A stretch of DNA of 64,000 nt from Hydrogenophaga crassostreae. Lineage in GTDB: Bacteria; Pseudomonadota; Gammaproteobacteria; Burkholderiales; Burkholderiaceae_C. Position 1 is the stretch's first letter. Every line of letters starts with the position of its first letter. Below, piece after piece: positions 37,293-47,003 of this stretch. A program made the translations under genes and the position numbers. The notes beneath the pieces are model-generated. The model saw only the letters and a list, made by a program, of their open reading frames with translations. It was not told the origin of the DNA and searched no databases. The DNA is taken from positions 2,655,501 through 2,719,500 of the forward strand of contig NZ_CP017476.1 of the NCBI RefSeq assembly GCF_001761385.1, given 5' to 3'.

Positions 37293-37976
37293 ATGAGAAA
37301 AAAGGGAACCGTGATCCGCTGGGACAGTGCGCGTGCATTTGGCTTCATTCGAAGTCCGGACACGGTCGCCGACATCTTTTTCCACATTCGCGACTATGGC
37401 GAAAACCGCCACCCTATCGAGGGTACAGAGGTCACGTTTGATGAAATCCACGTCGGCGGCAAAGGTCCACGGGCCCTGAAGGTCGAACCCGCCAGAAACA
37501 CAGTCCAGGAACCCCGATCGCTGCCGGAAGACCCCAACGCCGTGATCTTGCCGCGCAGCCCCACGGCCGCCCGCTCAACCCCGCCCCAGACAACCAAGCG
37601 GGAAAACCAGTTGCTTTGGGCGACCATGGGCTTGATGGCTTTTTGGCTGCTGTTGTGGCTCGCGGGCATCGCGCTGGATCGCTTTTCCACCATCCCGGTG
37701 TTCAGCAGCCTGATCATCCTCAACCTGGTGACGTTCTACATCTACCTGTACGACAAAAACGCTGCTGAAGAGGGCAACTGGCGCATCAGCGAAAACCAGT
37801 TGCACAGTCTTGCGCTGCTCGGTGGTTGGCCGGGTGCCTGGTTTGCACAAAGGGCCTTTCACCACAAGATCAGCAAAACCTCGTTCCAGATAACCTACTG
37901 GGCCACCGTCGCACTGCATCTGCTGGGCCTGCTGGCCTGGTTGATCTGGCCCGCATTTCAAACGCCAGTGGGCTGA
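37293..37976 (+). CDS. cold-shock domain / DUF1294 membrane protein
   Basis: The product is 227 residues from ATG 37293. The N-terminus is a cold-shock-like OB fold (MRKKGTVIRWDSARAFGFIR, DIFFHIRDY, EGTEVTFDE), then a Pro-rich linker. The DUF1294 membrane region has segments LLWATMGLMAFWLLLWLAGI and a pair of later helices, with the signature RISENQLHSLALLGGWPGAW and FAQRAFHHKISKTSFQ. The pairing of a nucleic-acid-binding head with a small membrane domain is a known architecture of unknown function. It is divergent from the toxin-antitoxin pair. Confidence 0.9.
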   Translation: MRKKGTVIRWDSARAFGFIRSPDTVADIFFHIRDYGENRHPIEGTEVTFDEIHVGGKGPRALKVEPARNTVQEPRSLPEDPNAVILPRSPTAARSTPPQTTKRENQLLWATMGLMAFWLLLWLAGIALDRFSTIPVFSSLIILNLVTFYIYLYDKNAAEEGNWRISENQLHSLALLGGWPGAWFAQRAFHHKISKTSFQITYWATVALHLLGLLAWLIWPAFQTPVG

Positions 37977-37991
37977 CGCCACAGATTCTGC

Positions 37992-38942
37992 CTAAAACAC
38001 CCGTTCAACAGCGAAGCCTCGCGCCGCCAAAAGACGCGGCAAGGCGGTCTGGCCGGTCATGTGCAGTGCCCCCACGGCAGCGAACACACGTTGACCGCTG
38101 GCATGCAGGCGTTCAATACCGTCGGCCAGCCCGGGGTTTCGGTCATCGAGCAACTTTTTCATGTCGGCCCGCTCACGATCGGTGTGCACACAGTCGCACC
38201 ACGCCTGGTAGCTTGCCAAGACGTCAAGCTCGCTGTGCGCCCAGGCAACCGCCAGTTTTTCCTGCATCACCCGGGTTTCCGGCTTTTCGAGCTGCTCCAG
38301 CGCCTGAGCCACCGTCTCGCTGGCCTCTGCGTCATCTGCTGCGAGAAACAGATCGAGCTGCGAACGCACGCTCTCCAACGAAAGCACCGGCAATCCGCCT
38401 GCACGGGCAGCCATGGTCAGCATCAGTTCAGAAGCATATGAGGGATCGAAACCCTGGCGCCTGCCCATCAAGGCCATCAGGGTGACCGCCTGCAACTCCA
38501 CTGGGCCGTTGTTCAACTGGGCCAGTGGCAAACACTCGGCAACCCAGAGGCGCTCCAGGCGCTGGCGCAACGGCTGGGGAATCTCGCGTGGTGCGAGCCC
38601 AGCGAGCTGCTGCAACTGTTGTTGTGCTTCGGCGCTGGTCATATCGACCTCCAGAGCCAATGCGTCCACCTGACCCAAGGCGCTGCGAACGCTGGGACCC
38701 GGACTCATCCATCCGGCTTTGCCCACATGCATGCTGCCGAACAGGTATGACACCCGGCCTCCGCGCTCGATGCGCCACAGAAAACCTCGGTCCCGGGCTT
38801 GTTGCTCAGCCTTGGCAAACAATTCTCTGGAATAGCTGGCGGAAGGCGGGCAGTCGGTTTTGTCCACCTGGGCGCCGGCGGGGCCGGCACTTGCGGCCAA
38901 CAGCGCCACCAGCAAGACCAGCATCGGCTTCATCATGAACAT
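37992..38942 (-). CDS. TraB/GumN family exported protein
   Basis: The product is 316 residues; GGAGG lies five bases before ATG 38942. A signal peptide (MKPMLVLLVALLAASAGPAGA) is followed by the family pattern: FLWRIERGGRVSYLFGSMHV near 52, DALALEVDM, a central helical part with YASELMLTMAARAGGLPVLS, and near the end FAAVGALHMTGQTALPRLL with the conserved GALH. TraB/GumN proteins are suspected proteases or heme-associated factors. The activity is unproven. It is about 50 bases downstream of ygiQ on the same strand and probably co-transcribed. Confidence 0.9.
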   Translation of the reverse strand: MFMMKPMLVLLVALLAASAGPAGAQVDKTDCPPSASYSRELFAKAEQQARDRGFLWRIERGGRVSYLFGSMHVGKAGWMSPGPSVRSALGQVDALALEVDMTSAEAQQQLQQLAGLAPREIPQPLRQRLERLWVAECLPLAQLNNGPVELQAVTLMALMGRRQGFDPSYASELMLTMAARAGGLPVLSLESVRSQLDLFLAADDAEASETVAQALEQLEKPETRVMQEKLAVAWAHSELDVLASYQAWCDCVHTDRERADMKKLLDDRNPGLADGIERLHASGQRVFAAVGALHMTGQTALPRLLAARGFAVERVF

Positions 38943-38991
38943 CCTTGCCTCCGTTGTCCAACCCTGAAGCCAGACTTGCCTCTGGCGTCAA

Positions 38992-41331
38992 TCAGGGCTT
39001 GCGCCGCTTTTTGCTGATTCCCGCCGCAGGCGTGCGTGGACCACCCGTTTCACGCGGCGGCATGCCGGTATGTTGCGTGAGCAGGCGGCCTTGCGATGGC
39101 TTGACCGAAGCTTTGCCAACCGGCGTGCTGTTCTTGCGCCGGGCGCTCGAATAGCTGCCGTCGGTCATGGGCTGGAAGGTCGGGATCAGGTGGTGTTTGC
39201 CGTTGCCGATCAGGTCCGCGCGGCCCATGGTTTTCAAAGCCTCGCGCAACAAAGGCCAGTTATTGGCATCGTGGTAGCGCAAGAATGCCTTGTGCAGGCG
39301 GCGGCGCTTGTCGCCGCGCACGATGTCTACGCGCTCAGCCCGCTCGGGATCGCGACTGAGGCCCTTCAGCGGGTTCATGTTGGTGTGGTACATCGCCGTG
39401 GCGGTGGCCATTGGACTGGGATAGAAGGTTTGCACCTGGTCGGCGCGGAAACCGTTGCGCTTGAGCCAGAGCGCCAGATTCATCATGTCTTCATCGCTGG
39501 TGCCGGGGTGGGCCGCGATGAAATAGGGAATCAGGTACTGCTTCTTGCCAGCCTCTTCGCTGAACTTTTCAAACATCTGCTTGAACTTGTCGTAGCTGCC
39601 GATCCCGGGCTTCATCATCTTGGAGAGCGGGCCACCCTCGGTGTGCTCGGGCGCGATCTTGAGGTAGCCGCCCACATGGTGCTGAACCAGCTCTTTGACG
39701 TATTCCGGGCTCTTCACTGCGAGGTCGTAGCGCAATCCGGAGCCAATCAATACCTTTTTCACGCCACGCAGTTCGCGAGCCCGTTTGTAGATTTTGACCA
39801 ACGGCGCGTGGTCGGTGTGCAAGTTCTGGCAAATGCCGGGGTATACACAACTGGGTTTGCGGCAGGCGGCTTCAATTTCAGGGGTTTTGCAGCCCAGGCG
39901 GTACATGTTGGCCGTGGGACCGCCTAGGTCGGACACGATGCCGGTGAAGCCTTCCACCTTGTCGCGCATCTCTTCGACTTCGCGAATGATGGAGTCTTCC
40001 GAGCGGCTCTGAATGATGCGGCCTTCGTGCTCGGTAATGGAGCAGAAGGTGCAGCCGCCGAAGCAGCCGCGCATGATGTTCACGCTGAAACGGATCATTT
40101 CCCAGGCGGGAATCTTGGTGGCTCCGTCGTGTTTGCCGTGTTCGTCGGCATAAGACGGATGTGGCCCACGGGCGTATGGCAAATCAAATACAAAATCCAT
40201 CTCGGCTGTGGTCAACGGGATGGGCGGCGGGTTGAGCCACACATCGCGCGCCGTGGCGCCTTCGCCATGAGCCTGCACCATCGCACGGGCATTGCCAGGG
40301 TTGGTTTCCAGGTGCATCACGCGGTTGGCATGGGCATAGAGCACCGCGTCGCTCTTGACCTTCTCAAAGCTGGGCAAGCGAATCACCGACTTGTCGCGCG
40401 GCGGTACCTTGAGGCGGCCGGCCAGCGCCGGATTGGCCACAAACTGCATCACCTTGGTGCCCTGCTCCAAATCGTTGGGAGCAGCTTCACCGTCTTCTTT
40501 CGCACAACTCTGGCCCTGGGCCTGGGCTTGTTCGCTGGTGGTCTGGTAAGGGTTGAGATGGGCATCCACCCGGCCTGGCATGTCGACCTCACTGGAATCG
40601 ATTTCGATCCAGCCTTCCGAAGTGGGGTCGCCCGGGCGCCGTACGAAGGCAGTGCCACGCACATCGGTGATCTGATCAACCGTTTCATTGCCTGCAAGCC
40701 GGTGGGCAATCTCGACGAGCGCACGCTCGGCATTGCCGTACAGCAGCAAATCGCACTTGGCATCGACCACAATGCTGCGGCGAACCTTGTCGCTCCAGTA
40801 GTCGTAATGGGCAATGCGGCGCAGGCTGCCTTCAATACCACCCAGAATGATGGGCACGTCTTTGAATGCTTCCCGGCAACGCTGGCTGTAGACCAGCGCC
40901 GCACGGTCGGGGCGCTTGCCGCCGATATCACCGGGGGTGTAGGCGTCGTCGCTGCGAATTTTGCGATCGGCCGTGTAGCGATTGATCATGGAATCCATGT
41001 TGCCCGCGGTCACGCCCCAGAACAGGTTGGGCTTGCCGAGCGTCTTGAAGGGCTCGGCACTCTGCCAGTCTGGCTGGGCAATGATGCCCACGCGAAAACC
41101 TTGGGCTTCCAATACACGACCGATCACCGCCATACCGAAGCTGGGGTGGTCCACGTATGCGTCGCCCGTCACCAGAATGATGTCGCACGAGTCCCAACCC
41201 AGCTGCTCCATTTCGGAACGGCTCATGGGCAGAAACGGCGCAACGCCGAACCGCTTGGCCCAGTAAGGGCGGTAGCTGGTGATCGGTTTGGCGGCGCGCG
41301 CGAAAAAGGAAACGTCGACGGGGGCGTTCAT
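38992..41331 (-). CDS. ygiQ: YgiQ family radical SAM protein
   Basis: The product is 779 residues from ATG 41331 ([20 protein letters not shown]). The N-terminal UPF0313-type region ([30 protein letters not shown]) is followed by the radical SAM core with [13 protein letters not shown] (Cys-x3-Cys-x2-Cys) near residue 430. The C-terminal part carries [22 protein letters not shown] and [16 protein letters not shown], as in E. coli YgiQ. The C-terminus is basic and disordered. It is expected to bind a 4Fe-4S cluster and SAM in the cytoplasm. The substrate is unknown. Confidence 0.95.
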   Translation of the reverse strand: MNAPVDVSFFARAAKPITSYRPYWAKRFGVAPFLPMSRSEMEQLGWDSCDIILVTGDAYVDHPSFGMAVIGRVLEAQGFRVGIIAQPDWQSAEPFKTLGKPNLFWGVTAGNMDSMINRYTADRKIRSDDAYTPGDIGGKRPDRAALVYSQRCREAFKDVPIILGGIEGSLRRIAHYDYWSDKVRRSIVVDAKCDLLLYGNAERALVEIAHRLAGNETVDQITDVRGTAFVRRPGDPTSEGWIEIDSSEVDMPGRVDAHLNPYQTTSEQAQAQGQSCAKEDGEAAPNDLEQGTKVMQFVANPALAGRLKVPPRDKSVIRLPSFEKVKSDAVLYAHANRVMHLETNPGNARAMVQAHGEGATARDVWLNPPPIPLTTAEMDFVFDLPYARGPHPSYADEHGKHDGATKIPAWEMIRFSVNIMRGCFGGCTFCSITEHEGRIIQSRSEDSIIREVEEMRDKVEGFTGIVSDLGGPTANMYRLGCKTPEIEAACRKPSCVYPGICQNLHTDHAPLVKIYKRARELRGVKKVLIGSGLRYDLAVKSPEYVKELVQHHVGGYLKIAPEHTEGGPLSKMMKPGIGSYDKFKQMFEKFSEEAGKKQYLIPYFIAAHPGTSDEDMMNLALWLKRNGFRADQVQTFYPSPMATATAMYHTNMNPLKGLSRDPERAERVDIVRGDKRRRLHKAFLRYHDANNWPLLREALKTMGRADLIGNGKHHLIPTFQPMTDGSYSSARRKNSTPVGKASVKPSQGRLLTQHTGMPPRETGGPRTPAAGISKKRRKP

Positions 41332-41748
41332 AGGGCAATCTTTGGGGGAACCGTCAAGTGTAAGGTTTGCCCCCAACCTGTGCCACTGTAGGGAGACTTG
41401 CCTGCCCAACGGTGAACAAAAGCCGACGAAGGCCTCATGAGCGCCTTTGGGTGTTGTTTCGAAACGAATGGTTCGCCACTTTGTCGGCCGCGCGGCACAG
41501 ATTTGAAACATTTCTGGTTATGTGAAGAGATGTTTGCATTGAGAGATATCGCTGCAACGCCCGGCCATGCTGAGCATGCCGCCTAAGCCCAGACGATCCG
41601 AAGCGGCGATCTCGTCGCTGAGCGCGTTCTATTGCAACAATTGCAACCATAAGTACGGTGCGTCCCGTTACGGTTCTTACGCGCAACACCAAGAATGGCC
41701 CCCCGCAGCACCTAGCATGAACGCTCCACTTTTAGAAGGAGCTCTCCT
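41332..41748. other. divergent gap between ygiQ and bactofilin
   Basis: No gene is supported. It holds a direct repeat ATTGCAACAATTGCAAC near 41632 and an AT-richer stretch around 41500-41540 that could contain the bactofilin promoter. No clear hexamer pair was found. Confidence 0.35.
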
Positions 41749-42327
41749 ATGGCACTGCACTTTGGCAAACGCGAATCCGAACAAGCCAAACCCCTCAACT
41801 CTGGCCTCAACTCGGGTGTAAACCCGCAGCAACGTTACGGAGCCGGCAGCAGCAACAATGTTGCCCAACCGCTCAACGCCCCATCGGGTTACACGCCAGA
41901 GGCATCCACGGCCAGCAAGTCCGCTGCCGGCCAAACCAACGAAGGCGGCAGCAAGCTGACGGTTGGACCCAACATCAAGCTCAAAGGCGTCGAGATCACC
42001 GATTGCGACACCTTGGTGGTCGAAGGCCTGGTGGAAGCCACCATGGATTCCCGCGTGATCCAGATCGCAGAGCAAGGTGCCTTCAAAGGCTCGGCCGAAA
42101 TCGATATCGCCGAGATCCATGGCGTGTTCGATGGCAACCTGACCGTGCGTCAAAAACTGGTGATTTACGCCAGCGGCAAAGTCACCGGCAAGATCCGCTA
42201 CGGCAAAGTGGTGATCGAAGAAGGCGGGCAGTTGTCGGGTGATATTGAATGTTCGGTGGCAACCTCTGCCACGAAATCAGCCTCTTCAGCGACCTCCAGC
42301 AAACCGTCCATGGCTCTGGCGGCTTGA
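41749..42327 (+). CDS. bactofilin (polymer-forming cytoskeletal protein)
   Basis: The product is 192 residues; AAGGAG precedes ATG 41749. The first 65 residues are disordered and Gln/Ser/Ala-rich. A beta-helical bactofilin domain follows (about 68-165): KLTVGPNIKLKGVEITDCDT, LVVEGLVEATMDSRVIQI, GAFKGSAEIDIAEIHGVFDG and IYASGKVTGKIRYGKVVIEE. The tail is low complexity. Bactofilins polymerise without nucleotide at the membrane and scaffold wall or polysaccharide enzymes. No peptidoglycan hydrolase neighbour is present here. Confidence 0.93.
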   Translation: MALHFGKRESEQAKPLNSGLNSGVNPQQRYGAGSSNNVAQPLNAPSGYTPEASTASKSAAGQTNEGGSKLTVGPNIKLKGVEITDCDTLVVEGLVEATMDSRVIQIAEQGAFKGSAEIDIAEIHGVFDGNLTVRQKLVIYASGKVTGKIRYGKVVIEEGGQLSGDIECSVATSATKSASSATSSKPSMALAA

Positions 42328-42338
42328 AGACTCTGACA

Positions 42339-42373
42339 CTGCTGAAGAACGGGGCTCAGCCCGGCTTCAGCAG
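42339..42373. terminator. hairpin between converging bactofilin and LysR genes
   Basis: The outer stem is CTGCTGAAG/CTTCAGCAG with an inner GGGCT/AGCCC, sitting 12 bases after the bactofilin stop and overlapping the last LysR codons. No U-tract is present. It may slow both polymerases. Confidence 0.4.
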
Positions 42374-43309
42374 TTCGGCCAATGCCGGGCCGAAGCTTCG
42401 CATCATGATCTGAACCCGCATCGCCCGTTTGAGGTCTGGGTGGGTCAGCATCCACAATGGGGTGGTCAGGTCGTTGATCACTGCTGTCAGCGGCACAAGA
42501 TCGGGTGCACCGCGCTCGACAAAAGTGGGCAACAACGCGATGCCCAGTCCGCTGCGAACAAGGGCCAACGCGTTGTTGAAGTCATCTACCCGCAGCACGA
42601 CGCTGCTATCGGGCACCGTTGCGGCCAACCAGCGATCGAATTTGAGATCGCTGGCATCCTGATCAAAACCGATCCAGCGCCGTTCTTTGGCCAAGTGGCG
42701 AACCGTCGACAGCTTGGGTCGTGGCGACCCATCGTCCAGAGCGTAGACCTTGAACCGCACCTCGGCCACCTTGCGCCCAACCAGCCAGTCTGGCACGGTA
42801 TCGGCGACGCGAATGGCCACGTCCGCCTCACGCCTGCGCAGGCTCACATGTTCTCGCGTGGCGTTCAATGCGAGCTGAACGTTGGGAAAGTTGAGTGAGA
42901 ACTGAACCAGCACGGGTGGAAGCAATTGATTCAACACCACTGAAGCCAGACTCACGCGCACCTCTCCACTGGGTCGCAGATCATGCCCCAGGGCGTTTGC
43001 TTCTGCCTCACTGGCCACGGGTTCAAAATCCCGCGCCGCCTGTGCGATCAACTGCCCTGCTGCGGTGAGCGTATAGGTGCTGCGCCCGCGGTCGAACAGT
43101 CGGGTTTTTAACCGCGTTTCAATCGTATCGAGCTTGCGAAGCAAGGTGGAGTGGGTCATGTCCAGCGCATGACAGGCCTTGGCCACACTGCCCTCACGGC
43201 TGATTACCAGCACCAGGTGGAAGTCGGTCCATGGCGTGATCGCCTTGGACGCCGGCAACCCGTCAACCGGTGCCGTTTCCGCTTCTTTCTTTCCTTCATA
43301 TGTTTGCAT
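42356..43309 (-). CDS. LysR-family transcriptional regulator
   Basis: The product is 317 residues. After a ~25-residue tail comes the LysR helix-turn-helix (WTDFHLVLVISREGSVAKAC, HALDMTHSTLLRKLDTIETR, LFDRGRSTYTLTAAG), then an effector-binding domain with GEVRVSLASVVLNQLLPP, READVAIRVAD and a later ALVRSGLGIALLPTFVER. The recognition helix differs from the most common LysR consensus (TQSALSR is replaced by THSTLLR). The target is unknown; it is divergent from a LapA-like gene. No good ribosome-binding site is visible at ATG 43309. Confidence 0.9.
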   Translation of the reverse strand: MQTYEGKKEAETAPVDGLPASKAITPWTDFHLVLVISREGSVAKACHALDMTHSTLLRKLDTIETRLKTRLFDRGRSTYTLTAAGQLIAQAARDFEPVASEAEANALGHDLRPSGEVRVSLASVVLNQLLPPVLVQFSLNFPNVQLALNATREHVSLRRREADVAIRVADTVPDWLVGRKVAEVRFKVYALDDGSPRPKLSTVRHLAKERRWIGFDQDASDLKFDRWLAATVPDSSVVLRVDDFNNALALVRSGLGIALLPTFVERGAPDLVPLTAVINDLTTPLWMLTHPDLKRAMRVQIMMRSFGPALAELLKPG

Positions 43310-43432
43310 TTTTGAAAACTTGTCTTTTCATTTTTGTAATTTACTTCGCAATTTTAACAACGTAAACTGCCAGCAGAAGATGTAAAAAGACCCCGACCGG
43401 TGGTGGTCGCGTCAATTTGGAACCCACTTTTA

Positions 43433-43816
43433 ATGAAGAATTTCAGCAATTTACTGGCATGGGGCACAACAGCCTTGATTGCCGTACTGGCTGCCTTGAA
43501 CTGGAGCACCCTGATGGCCGATGCGCCATTGAACCTGCTCGTGGCCCAGATTGACGCCCCGCTGGGGGTCATCATGCTGGCATTGTCGGGTGTCATGGGC
43601 GCAGCCTTTGTTTTTGCCTACCTGCACAACCACATCGGGTCGCTGCTCGAGACCCGCAAGCTGCTGAAGGAAGTGCAGCGCGCCCACGACCTGGCAGACA
43701 AGGCCGAAGCCTCACGGATCGAGGCCTTGCAAAAGCTCATTGCCAAAGAGTTTCTGCAACTCAACCAACGTCTCGGTACCGGTTCGGCCCCCACGACGGG
43801 TCACACACAGATTTAG
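43433..43816 (+). CDS. LapA-domain-like membrane protein
   Basis: The product is 127 residues from ATG 43433. There are two membrane helices (LLAWGTTALIAVLAALNW and GVIMLALSGVMGAAFVFAYL) separated by a short periplasmic loop, then a charged coiled-coil tail (LLETRKLLKEVQRAHDLADK) in the cytoplasm. This matches LapA/YciS-type proteins. In E. coli the family helps control lipopolysaccharide synthesis with LapB. No lapB is seen nearby, so function by homology is tentative. Confidence 0.7.
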   Translation: MKNFSNLLAWGTTALIAVLAALNWSTLMADAPLNLLVAQIDAPLGVIMLALSGVMGAAFVFAYLHNHIGSLLETRKLLKEVQRAHDLADKAEASRIEALQKLIAKEFLQLNQRLGTGSAPTTGHTQI

Positions 43817-44020
43817 CCGCCCAGGCGCCACGCTCCGTGGCTGGTGAAGGTCGCACGGGTCGCCGCTGCGCGAGCCAGACCAGAGCGAAACCGGGTCTGG
43901 ATGGGGCAAACAGATCGAAATACAGCGCCATGCCCTTTGCGCCAGCTGCTTGCCATTTCGTGCAACAGGGAGAAGAAAAAAATGAACTCACTTTTTAACC
44001 TTTATCACATGGGAAATACG

Positions 44021-45214
44021 ATGAAAAATTCAAACAACTTGCTCAGACTCACCGCCGTCGCCGCTGCACTCGCGTGCAGCCAGTTGGCCGCCGCACAGGG
44101 CATCTCCGTCACCGATTACGATGAGGCCACCAGTGAGTACCAGGATGCGTATGTAAACGGCTCGTTCAATGCCGGCAAAAACCGCGACGATGCACAGTCC
44201 AGCTACGAGCTCAACCTGGGCCTGGACTACGAACAGGTTTTCGCCTCACCAGACCGTGACGTGCAGTTGCGCTTCAATGGCGGCGGCTCTGTTGGCCGCG
44301 ACGGCACCGCTGGCGCCAGCCGGGAAAAGCGTTACGAATACGCCACCAGCGCCACAGCCGACACCTATTTCAATCCAGCCACATCTCTGGCATTTTGGTA
44401 CGGAAGCGTTGGTTTGAAAGGCAGCGATGCCTTTGACAGCCGCACCGCGTCATTGTTTGGTGGTGCAGGTTATGGTCGCGTGAAGAACGTGACCCCGATG
44501 GCCAAAGCCATCCGCGTGGTCGAAGAGTTGCAGAGCCTCAACCGCCTCAAAGATGCGCCTTCCCGTGCCGAATACCAGGCCGCAGCGAACATCGTGGACC
44601 GCGAGGACGAGTACCGCAGCAAGTTCGGCGCCGCCGACTACACGAAAGAGTGGATCAACGACATTGCCAAGGCACTGGATGTCACCGCCAAAACCGGTGG
44701 GCAGCTCGATGCGCGCGATGTGATCGCCATCTACGACGTGTTGACCAATGAGCGCATCTCGACCCGCAAGGTCGGCTGGAAAGTTCGCGCCGGTCTGGGC
44801 TACCAGTCCAGCAGCTTCAATGGCATCACCGACAACGATCCAGCGGTTGAACTCGGTGCCGAGTACCACTACCCACTGGACAACCTGACCCAGTTCTCGA
44901 ACGTGGCCAGCCTCACCTCGGTGTTGAACAACAGCAGCACCTACCTGCTGCGCAATGCCATGAGCCTGACCTATGAACTGGATCGCCGCCTCGACTGGGA
45001 AAACGGCTGGACCATGACGCACGACGTCAACGGCCCTTCAAGCACCAAGAGCACGGTCAACACCTTGAGCACCGGCCTGATTTATGAGCTGCGCAACCAG
45101 CTGGATCTGACCGGTACCCTGGCGGTTTCCAATTACTCGGGCGACCAGTCAATCGCCAATCCCAACGGCACTGACACCGCGTTGTTCGTTGGCGTTCGCT
45201 ACCGCCTGAAGTAA
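44021..45214 (+). CDS. outer-membrane beta-barrel protein
   Basis: The product is 397 residues from ATG 44021 (GGGA upstream). ATG 43982 also has a good site but would give an over-long signal. The signal peptide is NLLRLTAVAAALACSQLAAA. Alternating strand patterns with aromatic girdles fill the body (YELNLGLDYEQVF, VQLRFNGGGSVGR, YATSATADTYFNPATSLAFW, VGWKVRAGLGYQSSSF, VELGAEYHYPL), and the end, LFVGVRYRLK, is a typical barrel insertion strand though it ends in Lys rather than Phe. A helical insert (about 155-220) is unusual. A rho-independent terminator follows. Transport substrate or role is unknown. Confidence 0.75.
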   Translation: MKNSNNLLRLTAVAAALACSQLAAAQGISVTDYDEATSEYQDAYVNGSFNAGKNRDDAQSSYELNLGLDYEQVFASPDRDVQLRFNGGGSVGRDGTAGASREKRYEYATSATADTYFNPATSLAFWYGSVGLKGSDAFDSRTASLFGGAGYGRVKNVTPMAKAIRVVEELQSLNRLKDAPSRAEYQAAANIVDREDEYRSKFGAADYTKEWINDIAKALDVTAKTGGQLDARDVIAIYDVLTNERISTRKVGWKVRAGLGYQSSSFNGITDNDPAVELGAEYHYPLDNLTQFSNVASLTSVLNNSSTYLLRNAMSLTYELDRRLDWENGWTMTHDVNGPSSTKSTVNTLSTGLIYELRNQLDLTGTLAVSNYSGDQSIANPNGTDTALFVGVRYRLK

Positions 45215-45337
45215 CCGCACACGAAAAGGCTCACACCCTCGAACGGGCCTGTCACGGCTCCTTCGTGGCTTGTGGGCCGTGTCGCCAATCGGGTTGCCCG
45301 GATCAACCCTGGTTGAGGCCCGACATGCAACTTCAAA

Positions 45338-45361
45338 GACCGCCCACGTGGCGGTTTTTTT
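45338..45361 (+). terminator. rho-independent terminator after the outer-membrane barrel gene
   Basis: Stem ACCGCC/GGCGGT, 5-base loop, then a run of seven T. It sits 125 bases after the barrel stop and 31 bases before the channel gene. Confidence 0.9.
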
Positions 45362-45391
45362 CTACAACGTTTAACGGAAGAAGAGATAAAA

Positions 45392-46843
45392 ATGGATGTT
45401 CTATTGGAATCTCTACAAAGCACCCTCGGTGCACACCTACCACAAATCATGGGCGCGCTGGGCATCCTCGTGCTGGGTTGGTTTGTTGCCGTGGCGGTCA
45501 AGGCTGGGGCAAAAAAAGCGCTCGGTGCACTGGGTACCAACAACCGGTTCAGCGGACTGACCGGCACAGGGGTCGACATCGAAGGCGCGGTGGGCCTTGG
45601 CCTGTTCTGGGTGGTGATCTTGCTGACCCTGATGGCGGTCTTCAATTCGCTGGACCTGGACCAAGTGTCTGGACCCTTCGCGGCCCTGACCACACAGCTG
45701 TTTGAATTCGCCCCTCGCCTCATCGGCGGACTGGTGCTCGCTTTGGTGGCCTGGTTGCTGGCCAGCGCGGTACGCACAGTGACGCAAAAGCTGCTCGACA
45801 AAACCGAACTGGACGACAAGTTGTCGGCACAGGCCGACATGGCGCCCATGAGCCAAAGCCTGGCCGGTGCATTGTTCTGGCTGGTGATCCTGCTGTTCGT
45901 GCCCGCCATTCTGGGTGCGCTGGAAATGCGGGGCATGTTGACGCCGCTGAGCGCCATGGTCACCAAGACGCTGGACTTCTTGCCCAACGTGGTTGCGGCC
46001 CTGGTCGTCGGTGGCGTGGGCTGGATCGTGGCCACCGTACTGCGCAAACTCACCACCAACCTGAGCCACACCGCTGGTGTCGACACACTCGGCAACAAGG
46101 CCGGTCTGGTGGACTCGGTCAAGCTGTCCCGTGTGGCTGGCTTGCTGGTGTTCGTTGTGGTGTTTGTGCCGTCCTTGATCGCAGCGCTTGACGCCCTGAA
46201 GATCGAAGCCATCTCTGGCCCCGCAACCCAGATGCTCGACCAGATCATGGCGGCCGTGCCGCACATCATTGCGGCCAGCCTGGTCCTGGTATTGACCTGG
46301 TTCGTGGCGCGCTTTGCCAGCCTGTTGCTGACCAGCCTGCTGGGTGCCATGGGCTTTGACACCCTGCCTGCTCGCGTGGGCATGGAACAAGCGTTCGCCA
46401 AGACCACCGCCTCACGCTTTGTCGGCCATCTGGTGATGTTTTTCGCCATGCTGTTCGCCAGTGTTGAAGCCGCCAACCAGCTGGGCTTTGGCCAGGTGAG
46501 CAATGTGGTGACCACCTTCATCACCTTTGGCGGCGACATTTTGCTGGGCTCGGCGATCCTGGTGATCGGTTTCTGGCTGGCCAACCTGGCCTACGATGCC
46601 ATCGACCGGGCCAGCGGCGCCAACAGCTCCGGCCTGGCCCGCATCGCACGCTACGCCATCCTGGCGCTGGTGATCGCCATGGGCCTGCGTGCCATGGGCA
46701 TTGCAGACGACATCGTCAACCTCGCCTTCGGCCTGACCCTGGGTGCCATCGCGGTGGCCGTGGCCTTGTCGTTCGGATTGGGTGGCCGCGAAGCCGCCGG
46801 CAAACTGGCCGAGCACTGGTTGGCCAATTGGCGCAAGGACTGA
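45392..46843 (+). CDS. mechanosensitive ion channel-type membrane protein with TM-helix repeats
   Basis: The product is 483 residues, almost wholly membrane. There are four to five repeats of the TM-helix unit in which a hydrophobic helix is followed by an amphipathic Gly-rich one: for example LPQIMGALGILVLGWFVAVA, APRLIGGLVLALVAWLLASA, LPNVVAALVVGGVGWIVATV, VPHIIAASLVLVLTWFVARF and GGDILLGSAILVIGFWLANL. The end, LGAIAVAVALSFGLGGREAA, is the usual pore-like MscS-related motif. Such proteins (CmpX-like) are thought to be small-conductance stretch channels. A hairpin follows, separating it from the lipid-transport operon. Confidence 0.88.
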   Translation: MDVLLESLQSTLGAHLPQIMGALGILVLGWFVAVAVKAGAKKALGALGTNNRFSGLTGTGVDIEGAVGLGLFWVVILLTLMAVFNSLDLDQVSGPFAALTTQLFEFAPRLIGGLVLALVAWLLASAVRTVTQKLLDKTELDDKLSAQADMAPMSQSLAGALFWLVILLFVPAILGALEMRGMLTPLSAMVTKTLDFLPNVVAALVVGGVGWIVATVLRKLTTNLSHTAGVDTLGNKAGLVDSVKLSRVAGLLVFVVVFVPSLIAALDALKIEAISGPATQMLDQIMAAVPHIIAASLVLVLTWFVARFASLLLTSLLGAMGFDTLPARVGMEQAFAKTTASRFVGHLVMFFAMLFASVEAANQLGFGQVSNVVTTFITFGGDILLGSAILVIGFWLANLAYDAIDRASGANSSGLARIARYAILALVIAMGLRAMGIADDIVNLAFGLTLGAIAVAVALSFGLGGREAAGKLAEHWLANWRKD

Positions 46844-46898
46844 GGTCCGCTGCGGACCGCGTCAGAGCCTTCCAAATGCGCTGGCGCACCTGAAGAGC

Positions 46899-46927
46899 GC
46901 CAAAGGCCACGCTGCGTGGCCTTTGGC
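46899..46927. terminator. perfect 13-bp hairpin after the channel gene
   Basis: Stem GCCAAAGGCCACG/CGTGGCCTTTGGC with a 3-base CTG loop, 56 bases after the channel stop. No T-run is present on either side, so it is a strong structure but not a textbook intrinsic terminator. Confidence 0.5.
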
Positions 46928-47003
46928 AAATCTGAACAACGACAAAAAGGGTATCGTGTGCAAATACCGGTGGTTTTACCCCCTGCTGCCCGCCATCCTC
47001 CAT

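Noticed and set aside
40027..41391. 454-codon plus-strand frame opposite ygiQ
   Set aside because: It is antisense to a gene with intact radical SAM motifs and shows no domain. High G+C produces such shadows.
45199..46584. 461-codon minus-strand frame opposite the channel gene
   Set aside because: Low-complexity Thr/Ser/Ala translation with no domain. The plus-strand TM-helix repeats are clear.
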